The notes beneath the pieces are model-generated. The model was given only the letters and a program-made list of their open reading frames with translations. It did no database searches and was not told the origin of the DNA. Shown one piece after another: positions 11,135-24,670 of a DNA stretch of 64,000 nucleotides (the stretch's first letter is position 1; every line of letters begins with the position of its first letter). Position numbers and translations under genes: made by a program. The stretch spans positions 60,319,112-60,383,111 of the forward strand of contig JALGQZ010000004.1 in NCBI GenBank assembly GCA_023105745.1. Reading direction: 5' to 3'. Origin of the DNA: Austropuccinia psidii. Taxonomy: Eukaryota > Basidiomycota > Pucciniomycetes > Pucciniales > Sphaerophragmiaceae.

Positions 11135-13060
11135 TGTAGGATTTGACTATGAAACTTATCCTAATATTACTATTAATCAACAGTACTATGTCCGTTCTTA
11201 TGAAATATAATAATAAGATATTATTATAACCACAATTAAATAATTAAAGAATTATTTCTTTCACTTTTTAAACACTACTAGTGATTTGAACAGTGAGCAG
11301 TAATTGTCTACAACAATCAATTACAAGAAGAATTTAATAATAAAAACTTCTTTTATTAAAATAATAAAATTATTTTAATATATAATTATCTTTTACAATA
11401 ATAATTATAAAGATAATTCTTGAAGAAAACTAATTTTATACAAAAACTTTGAGAATTAAAGATAAATGACTCACTTATACTCCAAAGAACTTATTGAAAG
11501 ATATAAGTAGAGAAATTTGATGTAGAATTGTGGATTTAAGGGATCAAAGAATGATTTATAGCAGGATTACAGAAATATATAGTTGGATTCTATGATTTAA
11601 TGTCTTTCTGATTTATTCTGAAAGAATTAAAACACTTAAGAATAGTTTAACTAATACTTACCTGTTGGTAACAGTGATATAAATGGATAATAAGATGATT
11701 TGATGTGGAAAAAACAGCAAGAGGAGGCCTCTTTTAAGTCAACAACAGCTCACAGAGGCGTGCCATGAAGCAAACTGAAAAACCAGTGAGTGAAAAAACA
11801 ATAAACCCTTTTGGATTATTGATTGCATCATCTGTTGTCACATAAGATTATCATAATTACTTAATTGATGCTTTTATGTGACTACCAACCCCAATATGGT
11901 CAAGAATAAAAGGAGTAAAATCTGTAAATCTTCTTTTATTCCAAAATAATCATTTATTTCTCAAAGCTATCAATGTTATTGGAAATTTAATCACAGGTTG
12001 TAATTACTGTGAATTTTTGAAGATTCAGTGTTTCACATAGAATAGTCAAAAATGGACTGTAAGTAAACCTTTCAATTCTACTAGTAAAACCATAATTCTT
12101 TTTTGGCTGAACCATAGATAATAAAGCTCTCCATTTTTCCTCAAATTTAAGAGAGATTAATCAAGAATTGTATTTTTAATGAATTTTTGAAGGTTTTACC
12201 TCATTTCTATGTAGAATTGCAAATATCAGTGTTTAACTGGTTGCTATGAGGTAAATCAATGGATACAAGTCCAAAAATGTTTTTAATTACTCTTTTGGGG
12301 TTTATCCATGGAAAGTCATTAAGAATTGACATGGTTACAGGCGTTTAAGTAGCTCTTTACCTCCTTGGCACGTCAAAATAGCAGGTTATTTGCTATTTTC
12401 TTAAAATTTACTGTAGTTGTAACATGGTAACCAAGTTCCCAAAGTGTTTTAGTTTACTAATTGAGGCAAGATCAGCCATGGATACAAGCTTTGGAGCTTT
12501 CCACGCCTCTGAGGCCTCAGAAGCTGGGTACCCTGGCTTTCTTTGATGTCTTTTGTCCCCCTTGCTTATTTTTCACGTCAAAATAGAAAATTAAGCTTAA
12601 AGTGAGATATCCACTATGGGTGTACCAAAAGTCCATGTAAGAATACCATGATATTAAGTGTCCAAAGCATGCAAAACACTACTATTAGTGTATATGTAAC
12701 ATGGGATTTCTCACTTTCCCATTATTTTGGCGTGAAATTAAGAAAAACAAAATTTTTCATGGATCTTTTATGTGGTATTGATGATGTGGTATTGAAGTAT
12801 TTTCCATATTACCACCTCAAAGAATCAATTTGAGCTTCTTCACTTTATGGAGCTACCCCAGATGAATTTATGTGTAGAATCCAAATCTGGCCTTAAATTA
12901 ATGGATTTACTTACTCAATAAAAAGATATTCATCTTTTCTGAAATCAGAAATGATGAATTTTGGATATATGCATGACTTATGAGTTATGCATAATTCAGA
13001 ACTTATTTGTAACATAATTGTGGCCTATTTGGGTATGTAAAATATACCTCAAGGCTCACA
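11135..13060 (-). mobile_element. Solo LTR C1
   Basis: 1926 bp starting TGTAGGATTTG and ending AAGGCTCACA on the plus strand. It is flanked by perfect 5-bp duplications TTTAC (11130-11134 and 13061-13065). With no internal region between LTRs, this is a solo LTR left by recombination. The reverse-complement copy is C2 at 18468-20373. It sits in the leader of element D. Confidence 0.93.
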
Positions 13061-13065
13061 TTTAC

Positions 13066-13637
13066 TGACCCTTTTCCTTCTTTAACTAGTTTTATTCTGC
13101 CATAATTCTGTCTATAACCTTCTTGGGGCCTTCTTGAGTGGTTATTGCTGGCTTCTGATATTATTGAAGGCCTAATTATATGTGGAAAAGCTTGAAATTG
13201 GTAATCTCTACATTTAAAACTTACTATTAGCCAAATTATTTGCCTTTTGAAGGGTATTTCTGATATTGAAACTGATCAATTCGGAATAAATGTATCCTGG
13301 TAAATTGTTCTGAGCTATAATCACTGTGCTATTGTGATCATAACTGACAGTACTGGCTGGAATAATTATAGTTAATGTTGAAGCTGTTTCAATTTTTTGT
13401 TTTCTTACCACATTTTCAGACACTAAAACTAATTAAGAAAGCAATTATTTATTTTGAAAGGCACTTTTCAAAAAAATAAAGCCTCACTTATAATATTAAA
13501 AAGAAGTTTTTTTCATGAATTTTTGGAAATTATAAGTATTTTCTTTTGTATTTTTAAGTTTTTAAATATAATGAAAAGATTTGTAAAAATTAAAAAAAAT
13601 ATTTCAAAGGTGAAATATAATGGCTGGCACCCCAAAT
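13066..13637 (-). other. Leader and primer binding site of element D
   Basis: AT-rich sequence continuing the D leader after C1. On the minus strand it ends at the LTR boundary with TTTGGGGTGCCAGCCATTA (13619-13637) directly after an LTR ending CCTTACA. It occupies the same place as the primer site of A and B but differs in sequence. A small ORF at 13214-13423 looks fortuitous. Confidence 0.55.
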
Positions 13638-14663
13638 GTAAGGTTGGATACAAAAATTTGATTGAAAATCAAGAGGATTTCTGGTCCTCAAATTTTTTAT
13701 AAAGTAAAATTTAATTACAAATAGTAATTTTTAAGAGTTTTAAGAGAAAAAAAATAAAAATTATGTTTTTATCTTTCTTATTATAAAGCAATAATATTAT
13801 AAAGATTTATTGTTTTACCAACAATAATAATTCATCCAGAAAAACTCTATAAGAGATGTTTAGGGAATATATGTATATATAATGACTCAAGCTTCAAGTA
13901 TTTTGAAATCATTGAGATAAATATTCAAGGTAGAATTTTATCCTAAGAAACATAATATAGTATTGAATATGAGAGAATTAAAACAGAAATATTTCCCTGA
14001 AAAGCTTATTGTCATTAATTTAGAGAGAGGGGTGTTTTTTATAGGTTTAAAAAGGAAAATAATGTTATTTATTTTCAGAAATTTAGAGAATTGAGTATTA
14101 ATTCAAACAATATATTTTGAGAGTAAAATTCTTTTTTTGCATTTTTAATACTAAATTTAAATCAAATTTTTCCTTGTTTAATTTATGACACTAGATTTAT
14201 ACATATGAGAGTTCTACTTCAAAATCATAGAAAATTAACATATCAACATTACATTTTTCTAAAACAAATCAAAGTATTCGGATTTAAATTTCATTAAATT
14301 CTTTTTCAAAGCTATAAACCTTTAAATTAAATATATTAATTAAGTAATACAACACATTTTTGCTGTTTATCAAGCTATGATATTTCAAATTTAAAGCTAT
14401 TTTATTCATTTGGTTTTTTTTTCTTTCAAGGGCCATTTAGTTTTGATTAAATATATCTAATAATTCCTTTCCTTAAGGCAGTTTAAAACAAGTTAATTCA
14501 ATTTTAATTATGATTGACTTATTATCATTTTCAAGTTATTGTCGCTTTGAGCTAAAAATAAGTTGAATTTCAAGAACTTGTTTTTTTAGAAAGTTGTCTT
14601 TTTGATGGCCATATGAGAAACCTTGAGATGATGATAAAGAATGTCAATAAAATATCACTCACA
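13638..14663 (-). repeat. 5' LTR of element D (outer end uncertain)
   Basis: Begins TGTAAGGTTGGATAC immediately beside the D primer site, so the inner edge is well placed. The outer edge is a guess: CACTCACA ending at 14663 resembles the CTCACA ends of related LTRs, but no duplication can be checked because the other LTR is outside the window. AT-rich, no ORF. Confidence 0.5.
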
Positions 14664-16282
<1,619 letters not shown>

Positions 16283-16394
16283 TAGTCCATGTTTGATGAT
16301 CTATACATTTGTCCATTTTATTTTCAATTGTTTGCTTTTTTTTCTTTTGTTGGTACGTATTGAACACTAGTATCGGATTTATGTTTTCCACTAT

Positions 16395-16844
16395 CTAATT
16401 ATTAGAAAGTGATGAAATGTCAACCTCTTCCCCGCGGTTCAGCAACCCCTTGAACTGGTATTGTGATCCAACACAAAGCAGTAGTACTTCTTTTAGCCGA
16501 CTTGAATAAATTTGACTTGGTACTTTCTGGGGAACTTCGGCCATCCATGATATAGATGCATTCATATTCTCTAACAATGGCATCAATCGGTCCATTTCCG
16601 CACAATTCACATTGCTTGCTTCAGTTGAAATCAGTGTTTTTTGTCTACAGTAAAGTGAGCTTGATACTAAACCTATACTAGGACCCCCCGATGTAAATAG
16701 TTTTAAGACTTTGCAACGCCATTTAAAGTGATGTATCATGTGACAGCTGTCAATAAAACAAGTGAAATTAAGCGCTAAATATCTGCAAGACCGCTCCAAC
16801 CTGAATACCACAGCCTGTCTGCAATGCGCAGCGTCTATTTTCAA
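16395..16844 (-). CDS. Hypothetical ORF downstream of the E2 gene
   Basis: 149 open codons on the minus strand, convergent to UBC4. I do not recognise the product. The last 80 residues (NCAEMDRLMPLLENMNAS, VPSQIYSSRLKEVLLL) look protein-like, while the first half is Cys/His-scattered and less convincing. It could be the last exon of a spliced minus-strand gene or a chance frame. Confidence 0.25.
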   Translation of the reverse strand: MKIDAAHCRQAVVFRLERSCRYLALNFTCFIDSCHMIHHFKWRCKVLKLFTSGGPSIGLVSSSLYCRQKTLISTEASNVNCAEMDRLMPLLENMNASISWMAEVPQKVPSQIYSSRLKEVLLLCVGSQYQFKGLLNRGEEVDISSLSNN

Positions 16845-17456
16845 TGAATTGAGACTAAATCAATGAAAAATCCGATAGGCTTTCAGAACGCAACACGTTT
16901 CATTTATTCAACCGCCCTGGTGTCATGATCCAAAGCCTATTGATAGGTTGCTTTGGCTTGTTACTTAACATCAAGGCGGCCACAACCGATTCACTTCAAT
17001 TGAACTGACAAGCAAACCATGACTCAATAATCTTGAATGTAATAATACCAAAGGGTATAAAGGTAGCACATGATGAGAATAAAAGCCGTGTAGCAAACAT
17101 CTTTGTTTTTCATTTCATTTTATTCATTTACTTTGTACGGCTCAAATTAGTATCGCTTTTTCATTTCTATCTCTAAAATAATGAGTTTTTTCAGCTTATT
17201 GGTTGTAAAAAAGCGATTAGAATTAAAAAAAGATGTTTCAAATAGAAAAATTCATTAATTGCAAATAATTCAATTTTTAAATGAAATTAACTTAAAACTA
17301 AAGGTTATATTACTTGTCATTGATTATCACGATTTTTCTTTGGTTATCATTATTATTCTTTGATTATTATTATATTTAAATATGCTCTTTTTTTGCTTTT
17401 TTTTCTTTTTGATTCTGTTTTTTTTTTCATTTTTTCATTTTTTGTTTCTTTCTTTT
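16845..17456. other. Intergenic sequence without recognised gene
   Basis: Mixed-composition sequence becoming T-rich, with poly-T/CATTTTT runs at 17395-17456 just before the LTR-like boundary at 17457. Nothing else supported. Confidence 0.4.
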
Positions 17457-20400
17457 TGTCAGGCTTTGACTCCAAACAGAGCACCAGTATGACATCCACA
17501 TACCATAAATAATGGTAAAGCAAGTACTGAACAAATACAGTTCATACAGGTTGGATTACAAAGAGATGAATTCCCAGATTAATAATGTACAAATATTATA
17601 AAAAGTGAATTAGAATTAGCAAAGAAATAACCACTTGCAGCTTGGATAAAGATCAAATAAGCAAAAACCGTATTTTCACCTCTCATCTAACTTATGTATA
17701 CTTAATCGAAAGCCTATAAGAATGGGATTATTATTAAAGCTGTAAGTGAGAGCTATCTCATGGCATCATCCATTTTCCAGTAACAGCTTTACTTCCAGAA
17801 AGACCACATTCCCACCTTTAACCTAAAAAAACCTCCTTAAACATCTAAGAGGGCTAGTATAAAATTGAAAAAAAGGATATTCAAATTAAGTATCTGAGTT
17901 AGAGCTTAAATTTGAGATACATTAGAAATACTTATAACCAAAATTGGCTAAGAGATCTTGGTTCAAAGGTTTTTTAACAAAATACAGCATTTCTGAAAAA
18001 TAGTAATTTACAGAAACACCTGTATATTTGTTATATGTTCATATAGCCTTACTGTAATCTATATTGAAATGTAGAGCTTATCAAACCCCAAAATTCTGAT
18101 ACCTTCCAAATTGACAGAGATATCTTCCTTGGAAGTTTTTCAAACCACACACTTATGTAAAAAAAATACAGCAAAAAGCTTCTGGCCCTTATTAATTTTC
18201 TATTTTTGAGAAGGGTGAAAATAAAGCATCCCAAATTGAACAGCTAATGAAGCCCTTAAATTATGTGCTCTTGGATTCTTGATATCTCAATTATTGACTG
18301 AAATATTGGGTTTGGAAGTTTTTTGACCAATACTGGTCTGTACAAAACCTGTACCATCAAGTAGTGGCTTGATACTTAAAATAATGGTAGTTCAAAGTGT
18401 AAACCCACCCAGAATGACTAATTATACTAATCCAAACACTCTGGGTTTGTAATTAAAGTACTGAAGGTGTGAGCATTGAGGTATATTTTTACATACCCAA
18501 ATAGGCCACAATTATCTTAAAAAGAAATTTTGAATTATGCACAACTCATGAGTCATGCATATATCCAAAATTCATCATTTTCAATTTCAGAAAAGATGAA
18601 TAACTTTTTATTGAGTAAGTAAATCCATGGATTTAAGACCAGATTTGGATTCTACACAAAAATTCACCTAGGGTAGCTCCATAGAGTGAATAAGCTCAAT
18701 TTAAGTATTTGAGGTGGTAAAATGGAAAATACTTCAATACCACATCATTAATACCACATAAAAGATCCGTGAAAATTTTTGTTTTTCTTGATTTTTAGCC
18801 AAAATAATGGAAAAGTGAGAAAGCCCATGTTACATATACACTAAAAATAGTGTTATGCATGTTTTGAGCACTTAATATCATGGTATTCTTACATAGACTT
18901 TTGGTACACCCATAGTGGCTTAATTTTCTATTTTTACGTGAAAAATAAGTAAGGGGGACAAAAGACATCAAAGAGAGCCAGGGTACCCAACTTCTGAGGC
19001 CTCAGAGGCGTGGATAGCTCCAGAGCATGGATCCATGGCTCATCTTGGCCCAATTTGTAAACTAAAACTCTTTGGGAACTTGGTTACCAAGTTACACCTA
19101 CTGTAATCATAAGAAAATAGCAAATAACCTGCTATTTTGACGTGCCAAGGAGGTAATGAGCTACTTACACTCCTGTAACCATGTCAATTCTTGATGACTT
19201 TCCATGACTAGACCCTAAAAGAGTAATTAAAACCCTTTTGGGACTTATATTCATTGATTTACCTCATAGTAACCAGCAAAATACTGCTATTTGCAATTCT
19301 ACGTAGAAATGAGGTAAAAACTTCAAAAATTCATTAAAAATACAAATCTTAATGAATCTTTCTGAAAGCTTCAGGACCAATTGAGAACTGTATTATCTAT
19401 GGTACAACAAAAAAAAATTACAGTTTTACTAGTAAAATTAAAAGTTTTACTTACAGTCCATTTTTGATCATTCTACGTGAAACACTGAATCTTCAAAATT
19501 TCACAGTAATTACAACCTGTGATGAAATTGGCAATAACATTGATAACTTTGAGAAATCAATGATTATTTTAGAATAAAAGAAGATTTACAGATGTTACTC
19601 CTTTTATTCTTAACCATATTGGGGTTGGTAGTCACGTAAAAGCATCAATTAAGTAATTATGATAATCTTACGTGACAACTGATGATGCAATCAATAATCC
19701 AAAAGGGTTTATTGTTTTCTCACTGACTGGTTTTTTGGTTTGCTCCATTGCATGCCTCTGTGAGCTGTTGTTGACTTAAAAGAGGCCTCCTCTTGCTGTT
19801 TTTTCCAAGAATCATCTTATCAATTTATTAAATCATTATTACCAACAAGTAAGTATTAGTTACAGCTATTCTTAAGTGTTTGAAATCTTTCAGAATCAAC
19901 CAGAAAGACGTGAAATCATAGAATCCAACTATATATTGTTGTAATACTGTTATAAATCCTTTTGATCCCTTAAATACACAATTCCACGTCAAATTTCTCT
20001 ACTTTTATCTATCAATAAGTTCTTTGGAGTATTAGTGAGTCATTTATCTTTAATTCTTAAAGTTTTTATCTAGTAATAGTTTTCTTCAAGAATTATCTTT
20101 ATAATTATTCTTGTAAAAGATAATTATATATCAAAATAATTTTATTATTTTAATAAAAGAAGTTTTTATTATTAAATTCTTCTTGTAATTGATTCTTGTA
20201 GACAATTACTGCTCACTGTTATAGTCACTAGTAGTGTATAACACGTGAAAGAAATAACTTTATAATTATTTAATTGTGGTTATAATAATTTTTATTATTA
20301 TATTTCATAAGAACAGACATAGTACTGTTGATTAATAGTAATATTATCATCAGTTTCATAGTCACATCTTACAGAAGGGGCATGTGAAAGGTTCCACCAT

Positions 20401-20872
20401 GTATTCATCCAGAATGATCATTTGTGGTCCCAAAACCACAATTTTGACTATACTGACATCAGAACTGATGATATAGAACCAAAAATCAGCCTTGAGAGTG
20501 GAAAATTCAACTCTGAAGACATGTGAAGAGCTTACCATTCTCTCACTGTCTCCCAAAGGAATCAAAGCAGGCCTTTTCTGACTGTCAAAGGACCTCATGT
20601 AGCTTTTTTAGAATTCTTACATGGTAAAACTGTCATCCAACAGCAATAACTTGAGGAGACTGTTTCTATAATTTACCAATTGATTATTGTAGTAGAATTA
20701 ATTTTAAATTGATATTGAACTCCTGCAACCAGGAATTTAAACAGAATCATCACCACTGTTACCTACAACAGTAGAGCCTTAGTATCTACTTTCTAATTGA
20801 TTTACCATGGAAAAGCTGTGGTGCCAGCTTATATTTAATATTTTGAAGCTACCACATAAAATCACCCTCACA
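17457..20872 (-). repeat. Probable degenerate LTR F, split by solo LTR C2
   Basis: Starts TGTCAGGCTTTGAC, which resembles the start of C1 (TGTAGGATTTGAC), and ends ACCCTCACA at 20872, resembling CTCACA ends. C2 and one copy of its duplication (18468-20378) lie inside; without them the unit is about 1.5 kb. Flanks are CTTTT and ATTTT, an imperfect 5-bp duplication. No convincing ORF; the frame at 20362-20598 spans the C2 edge and is probably chance. Confidence 0.4.
18468..20373 (+). mobile_element. Solo LTR C2
   Basis: 1906 bp, the reverse complement of C1 along its full length with scattered differences. It starts TGTGAGCATTGAGG and ends CATCTTACA. Perfect 5-bp duplications GAAGG flank it (18463-18467 and 20374-20378). 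Together with C1 it brackets the UBC4 gene in inverted orientation about 5.4 kb apart. Confidence 0.93.
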
Positions 20873-20932
20873 ATTTTCCCTTGGTTTATTGATAAGATGA
20901 AAGTTTAAATTCCCTCTACAACTGGCAGTTTT

Positions 20933-23069
20933 TGTGATCCTGTGAGGTTTATATGACATACCCATAAGGCCACAAATAACTTCATATACAGCCAATTTAG
21001 TCTTGAACAGACTTTTCAGTTGAAATTAAAATGGAAAATAACAAAAAAAAATATAACTTTTGTTTGGATAAACAAAGTTATAATTATTATGTCATTTTTG
21101 GATGCTACACCAAAAATAACCTAGGGCACACCCATAAAGTGTTGTACCCAAAAATGCTTAGTTCTTAAGTTATTGGAAGATTTAAGAATCTCACAGTACT
21201 AATGTAGCTTTTTCATTTTTTTTTTAAAATAGTTAAATTGAAGCTTAAATAAGCTTAAATTCAAAGTTGCATAAGGTTTATGCAAACGTACCAAAATTTT
21301 AGTTAAAATTGAGGTGTTGTGTATATTTACTGAATTGGCTAATGATTTTCCATACAGAATTTAAATCCTGCATGAGCTTAATTTAAAAGTGTTTAAGGCC
21401 ATAGTATGGCTTTAAATAAATAAAAGGGCAAAATCCATGCAAAAAGGTGGGACAAAGGAGAAAGACCAAACAAAGCTGGGGTACCCAACTTTTTGGATCT
21501 GCAAGGATTCAATTAAGGTTGTCCACCTGTATTGGAGGATTTTCAGCCTTATTTAAGCTTTAAGATTAGACTTTGATCCAACCTTAAAGTTTAAACTGGT
21601 TTTATCCCCATTTGGACAGGAATTTCAAGTTGCCAAAGGGTAAATCCCAATATGCAGGCTTGAAATTGAGGTTTTAAGAACTGTCAAAACTTAATTAAGC
21701 TTAAACCTTTAAAGTTACAAGTATCAAAACCTTATCAAAAGTTAAGGTTTAGTGTGTATTGCTATTTTATGTGAAAAAGTAGCAATAACCTCAAAAATTC
21801 ATTAAAAATCCAATTCTTGATGGATTTGCTTGAACATTTCACACAGCTTACAATTGAATATTATCTATATATAAATGAAATTTGAAGTATATTTTATAAA
21901 CAGATTTCCTGGGTAATTAACCTGGAAATTTATTCTTTTAATTACACTTAAACAAAATTAAGATTTCTTTAAAAATTAATTAAAAATTGAGTTTAAGAGA
22001 TTTCTGCTTGAAACTCTATTTTTAAGTTGTTCATGTAATGAAATTTAATATAAATAAATTTCTTTTATATTAAAACTCAACATAATTAACTTTAATGAGG
22101 ATTAAAGCTACTTGGAGTTAAGAATAACACTGGTAACTTTAAATTGGAATTGAAAAGAAGTTACCTTAAGTTAAGAACCTTATTTTTAAGCATGGTTTTT
22201 CAGTTTTGACCTGAGCATGCCCTCTATATCCATTATGAATCATGAGAGCTGCTCTGTAGACATAACAAGAGTGTTTTCATCAATGTTTTTTTCCATCATC
22301 AATTACCAATCCAATCATATTAGAAATTTAAACAGGTCAAGTTGTATTATATATAAAATATTATTATTAAAATATTTCTTAAGTATTTTATTCTTTATAA
22401 ACCTTAAATTAAATAATTGAAATCATAGAAATTAGATTATTGTTGAAATCACCTATAATATATTTTATATTATAAAATTATTATATTGAAAATATCTTTT
22501 AAAATCCACAAGTTCCTCTCAAGAACTCTTTAATCATATTTTTATCATAGAAAGCTGTTTAATCATTTAAAATATTGATTTTTGGTGTGTTTTTAACTTA
22601 TAATAATTATTGAATATAATAACTGTTGTATTAATTATATATTATAAGTAAGTTTTTCTCTAAAATTCTGTAATTCTTGTATTTATTATTAGTTTTTTTA
22701 TATAGAATTTTTTTCTAAGAATGATATCTGCACATTGTGTGTTATAATTTCTTTTATAAATAATATTTCTATTATTTATAAGTGGTTAAATATTTATATT
22801 TTCCACATGTAATTGTCTCATTAAGAGCTTTACACTTATTATTGTTATAACAATAATAGAATAATTAGAATTCATTATAATTATTAATATTTTTATTATT
22901 ATTATATTATATAATAATAATTAAATTTGATTTTTTAATATAATTCTTTTAATAATTTTATTTAATTTGTGGTTATAAGATTTTGTCATATTATATTTTT
23001 TTACTGAGGAGAGTCATAGTACTCTTTATATTGTTACTATTATCAAGTGTTTCATAGACAAACCTTACA
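20933..23069 (+). repeat. 5' LTR of element B
   Basis: 2137 bp, TGTGATCCTGTGAGG to AACCTTACA, matching 33447-35602 with frequent small differences. A reverse-complement relative lies at 45009-47170. It contains an AT-rich 3' half and a GGGGTACCCAAC-type motif also present in the other copies. Confidence 0.92.
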
Positions 23070-23088
23070 TTTGGGGGCCTGGCCATGA
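23070..23088 (+). promoter_or_regulatory. Primer binding site of element B
   Basis: TTTGGGGGCCTGGCCATGA directly after the 5' LTR, the same 19 bases as in element A at the mirror position. Priming tRNA not identified. Confidence 0.7.
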
Positions 23089-23701
23089 TTTAACCAATGT
23101 TTGGGACATAAATCATATTATAGACCTTATTTTACTCTTTTTTGACGTAAACTTGCCATATTTATATTAATATTGGCTTTTTTGAGACTTATCCCTCATA
23201 CATAATCTTTATAATATTAATAAAGTTATTTTTTCTTAAGAATATTGTTTGGAAAAATATACTATTTAGTGATTTGGAATAAATTTATTTTGTCTAACCA
23301 GTGGCTTTTTCTCATCACAGAGTTGAAATTTATTCTTTGAGTTATTCTAGTATAAAGTGAATAATAAGAAAATTTTGATTGATAGCTTATTCATTGCATA
23401 ATTATTTCCTCTTTAAAAGAAAATATGAAATAAAATAAAAAATTTAAAAATCATTATTAAAAACACTTTTTCTTAATTTTGATGTAATTTGCCATAAACT
23501 AAATTAAAACAGCTTTATTCAATAAGTTGAGTTTATAAGTTATTTTTATTGTTGGATAAAATAACTTCTATTTTAGCTTTTCTCTAGTGTCATCCATCAG
23601 AGAAAGCTCTTCAGACTCTGAGGAATCAGAGTCTAGTATTGAAATTCAAACCAGCCCAGCACCAAGGGGTTCAGTTACCAAAGAACCCTTTAAAGGTGCA
23701 G
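23089..23701 (+). other. Leader of element B
   Basis: AT-rich untranslated leader to about 23580. The sequence then becomes coding-like (SSESSDSEESESS-type, Ser/Glu-rich) up to the insertion site of the solo LTR at 23702. No start codon can be fixed. Confidence 0.45.
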
Positions 23702-24464
23702 TGTAACAACCACTCATCAGGGGTAAGGGTATTCATTCATTCACCCACTCAAACACCCCAAATCAGCAAATCCAGTATCTGCATCAGCATTCTGTTTCAG
23801 CAATCTTCATTCTGAAACATGCATACAGCTTGATACACCCATACAGCCTGTCAACACCTGTACAGGCTGGATTCACCCAATACAGTTTCAATACACCAAT
23901 ATGGAACTGTATGATCACTCAAATACACCACACCTCTTGTACAGGTTCTGTACAGCCGTACAGGACCTGTATTGGCCAGACTCAATTCAATCATCAAATA
24001 TTCTCATGAAAATTCTTCCTCTGGATCAGGGCTGGTGATTCTCACATATACCAGCCCCTCTTTCTCCCCCCTGGGGATTTTTCCCCAGTTAATTAATTTA
24101 GTTTATTTATTATTTTATGAATATTCTTATCCTTATCTTGGGTATTATATTTATTTAATATTAAGTTAGTCTTTGCCTTTTTTCTCTCTTCGCCTGTACA
24201 GTATGAGTTGGGTGGCCATATCCTTATTAACCCTTCTCTTTCCATTCTGACAGGTTGAAACAGTGGACTTGGACTTGTTTGTGGTTGGCTCTTCTATTCT
24301 TTATTCTTATTCTTCTTGTTGCTGCTTCTTATATTCATTCTTTTAGTAATTCATCTTTAACACTCTTAAGTGTATCCTTTCTTACCATATCCTTGAGCCC
24401 TCCATAAGTGAGTCCCAGTTTACTGAGTGCCAGGCCCTCTTCACTTTGAAGAGCCCCTGTGACA
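23702..24464 (+). mobile_element. Solo LTR of the E family
   Basis: 763 bp, TGTAACAACC to CCCCTGTGACA, flanked by perfect duplications TGCAG (23697-23701 and 24465-24469). It is closely related to the LTRs of element E (35708-36471, 44059-44823) but visibly older, with more differences. The short frame at 23972-24169 inside it is not a gene. Confidence 0.94.
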
Positions 24465-24670
24465 TGCAGCAGGTGAATTCAATTCATTTCTCAGTCAACG
24501 TTTCCTTAAAATTGACGTGCAATCACTCTTACTAAAAGTGGAAGAAATTACTCCATCCAATCAAATGGATCTGGACCGGGACATTCAAGTCAAAAATCCA
24601 AAAGACAAGAATGTCAGCCCAGAGGAGAGGCACAAATGGAGGATGCCAGAACTTCCACCAGTTTTCAGGC
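24465..24670 (+). pseudogene. Element B gag-region fragment
   Basis: About 200 bp between two insertions. It includes ACTCCATCCAATCAAATGG, closely matching the start region of A gag (ACTCCATCCAATCAGATGG), and continues at 26048 after the next insertion: GTTCCCAAAGG follows, as TTATCCCAAAGG does in A. Too short and interrupted to be coding on its own. Confidence 0.55.

Larger units (their letters stand above)
1..14663 (-). mobile_element. Old Ty3/gypsy-type LTR retrotransposon D, partial, host of nested insertions
   Basis: A minus-strand element that enters from the left edge and ends with its 5' LTR near 13638-14663. Its gag is cut in two: the first part lies at 10826-11039 and the next at 118-364, and element A (365-10825) sits between them with a GTTGT duplication. 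Its leader, between gag and the primer binding site, is split by solo LTR C1 (11135-13060). Removing both inserts gives a continuous order of LTR, primer site, leader and gag. The pol genes would lie left of the window. Family membership is inferred from gag similarity to A (shared NGWNP and KPY...IP patterns). The outer LTR boundary is uncertain. Confidence 0.7.
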
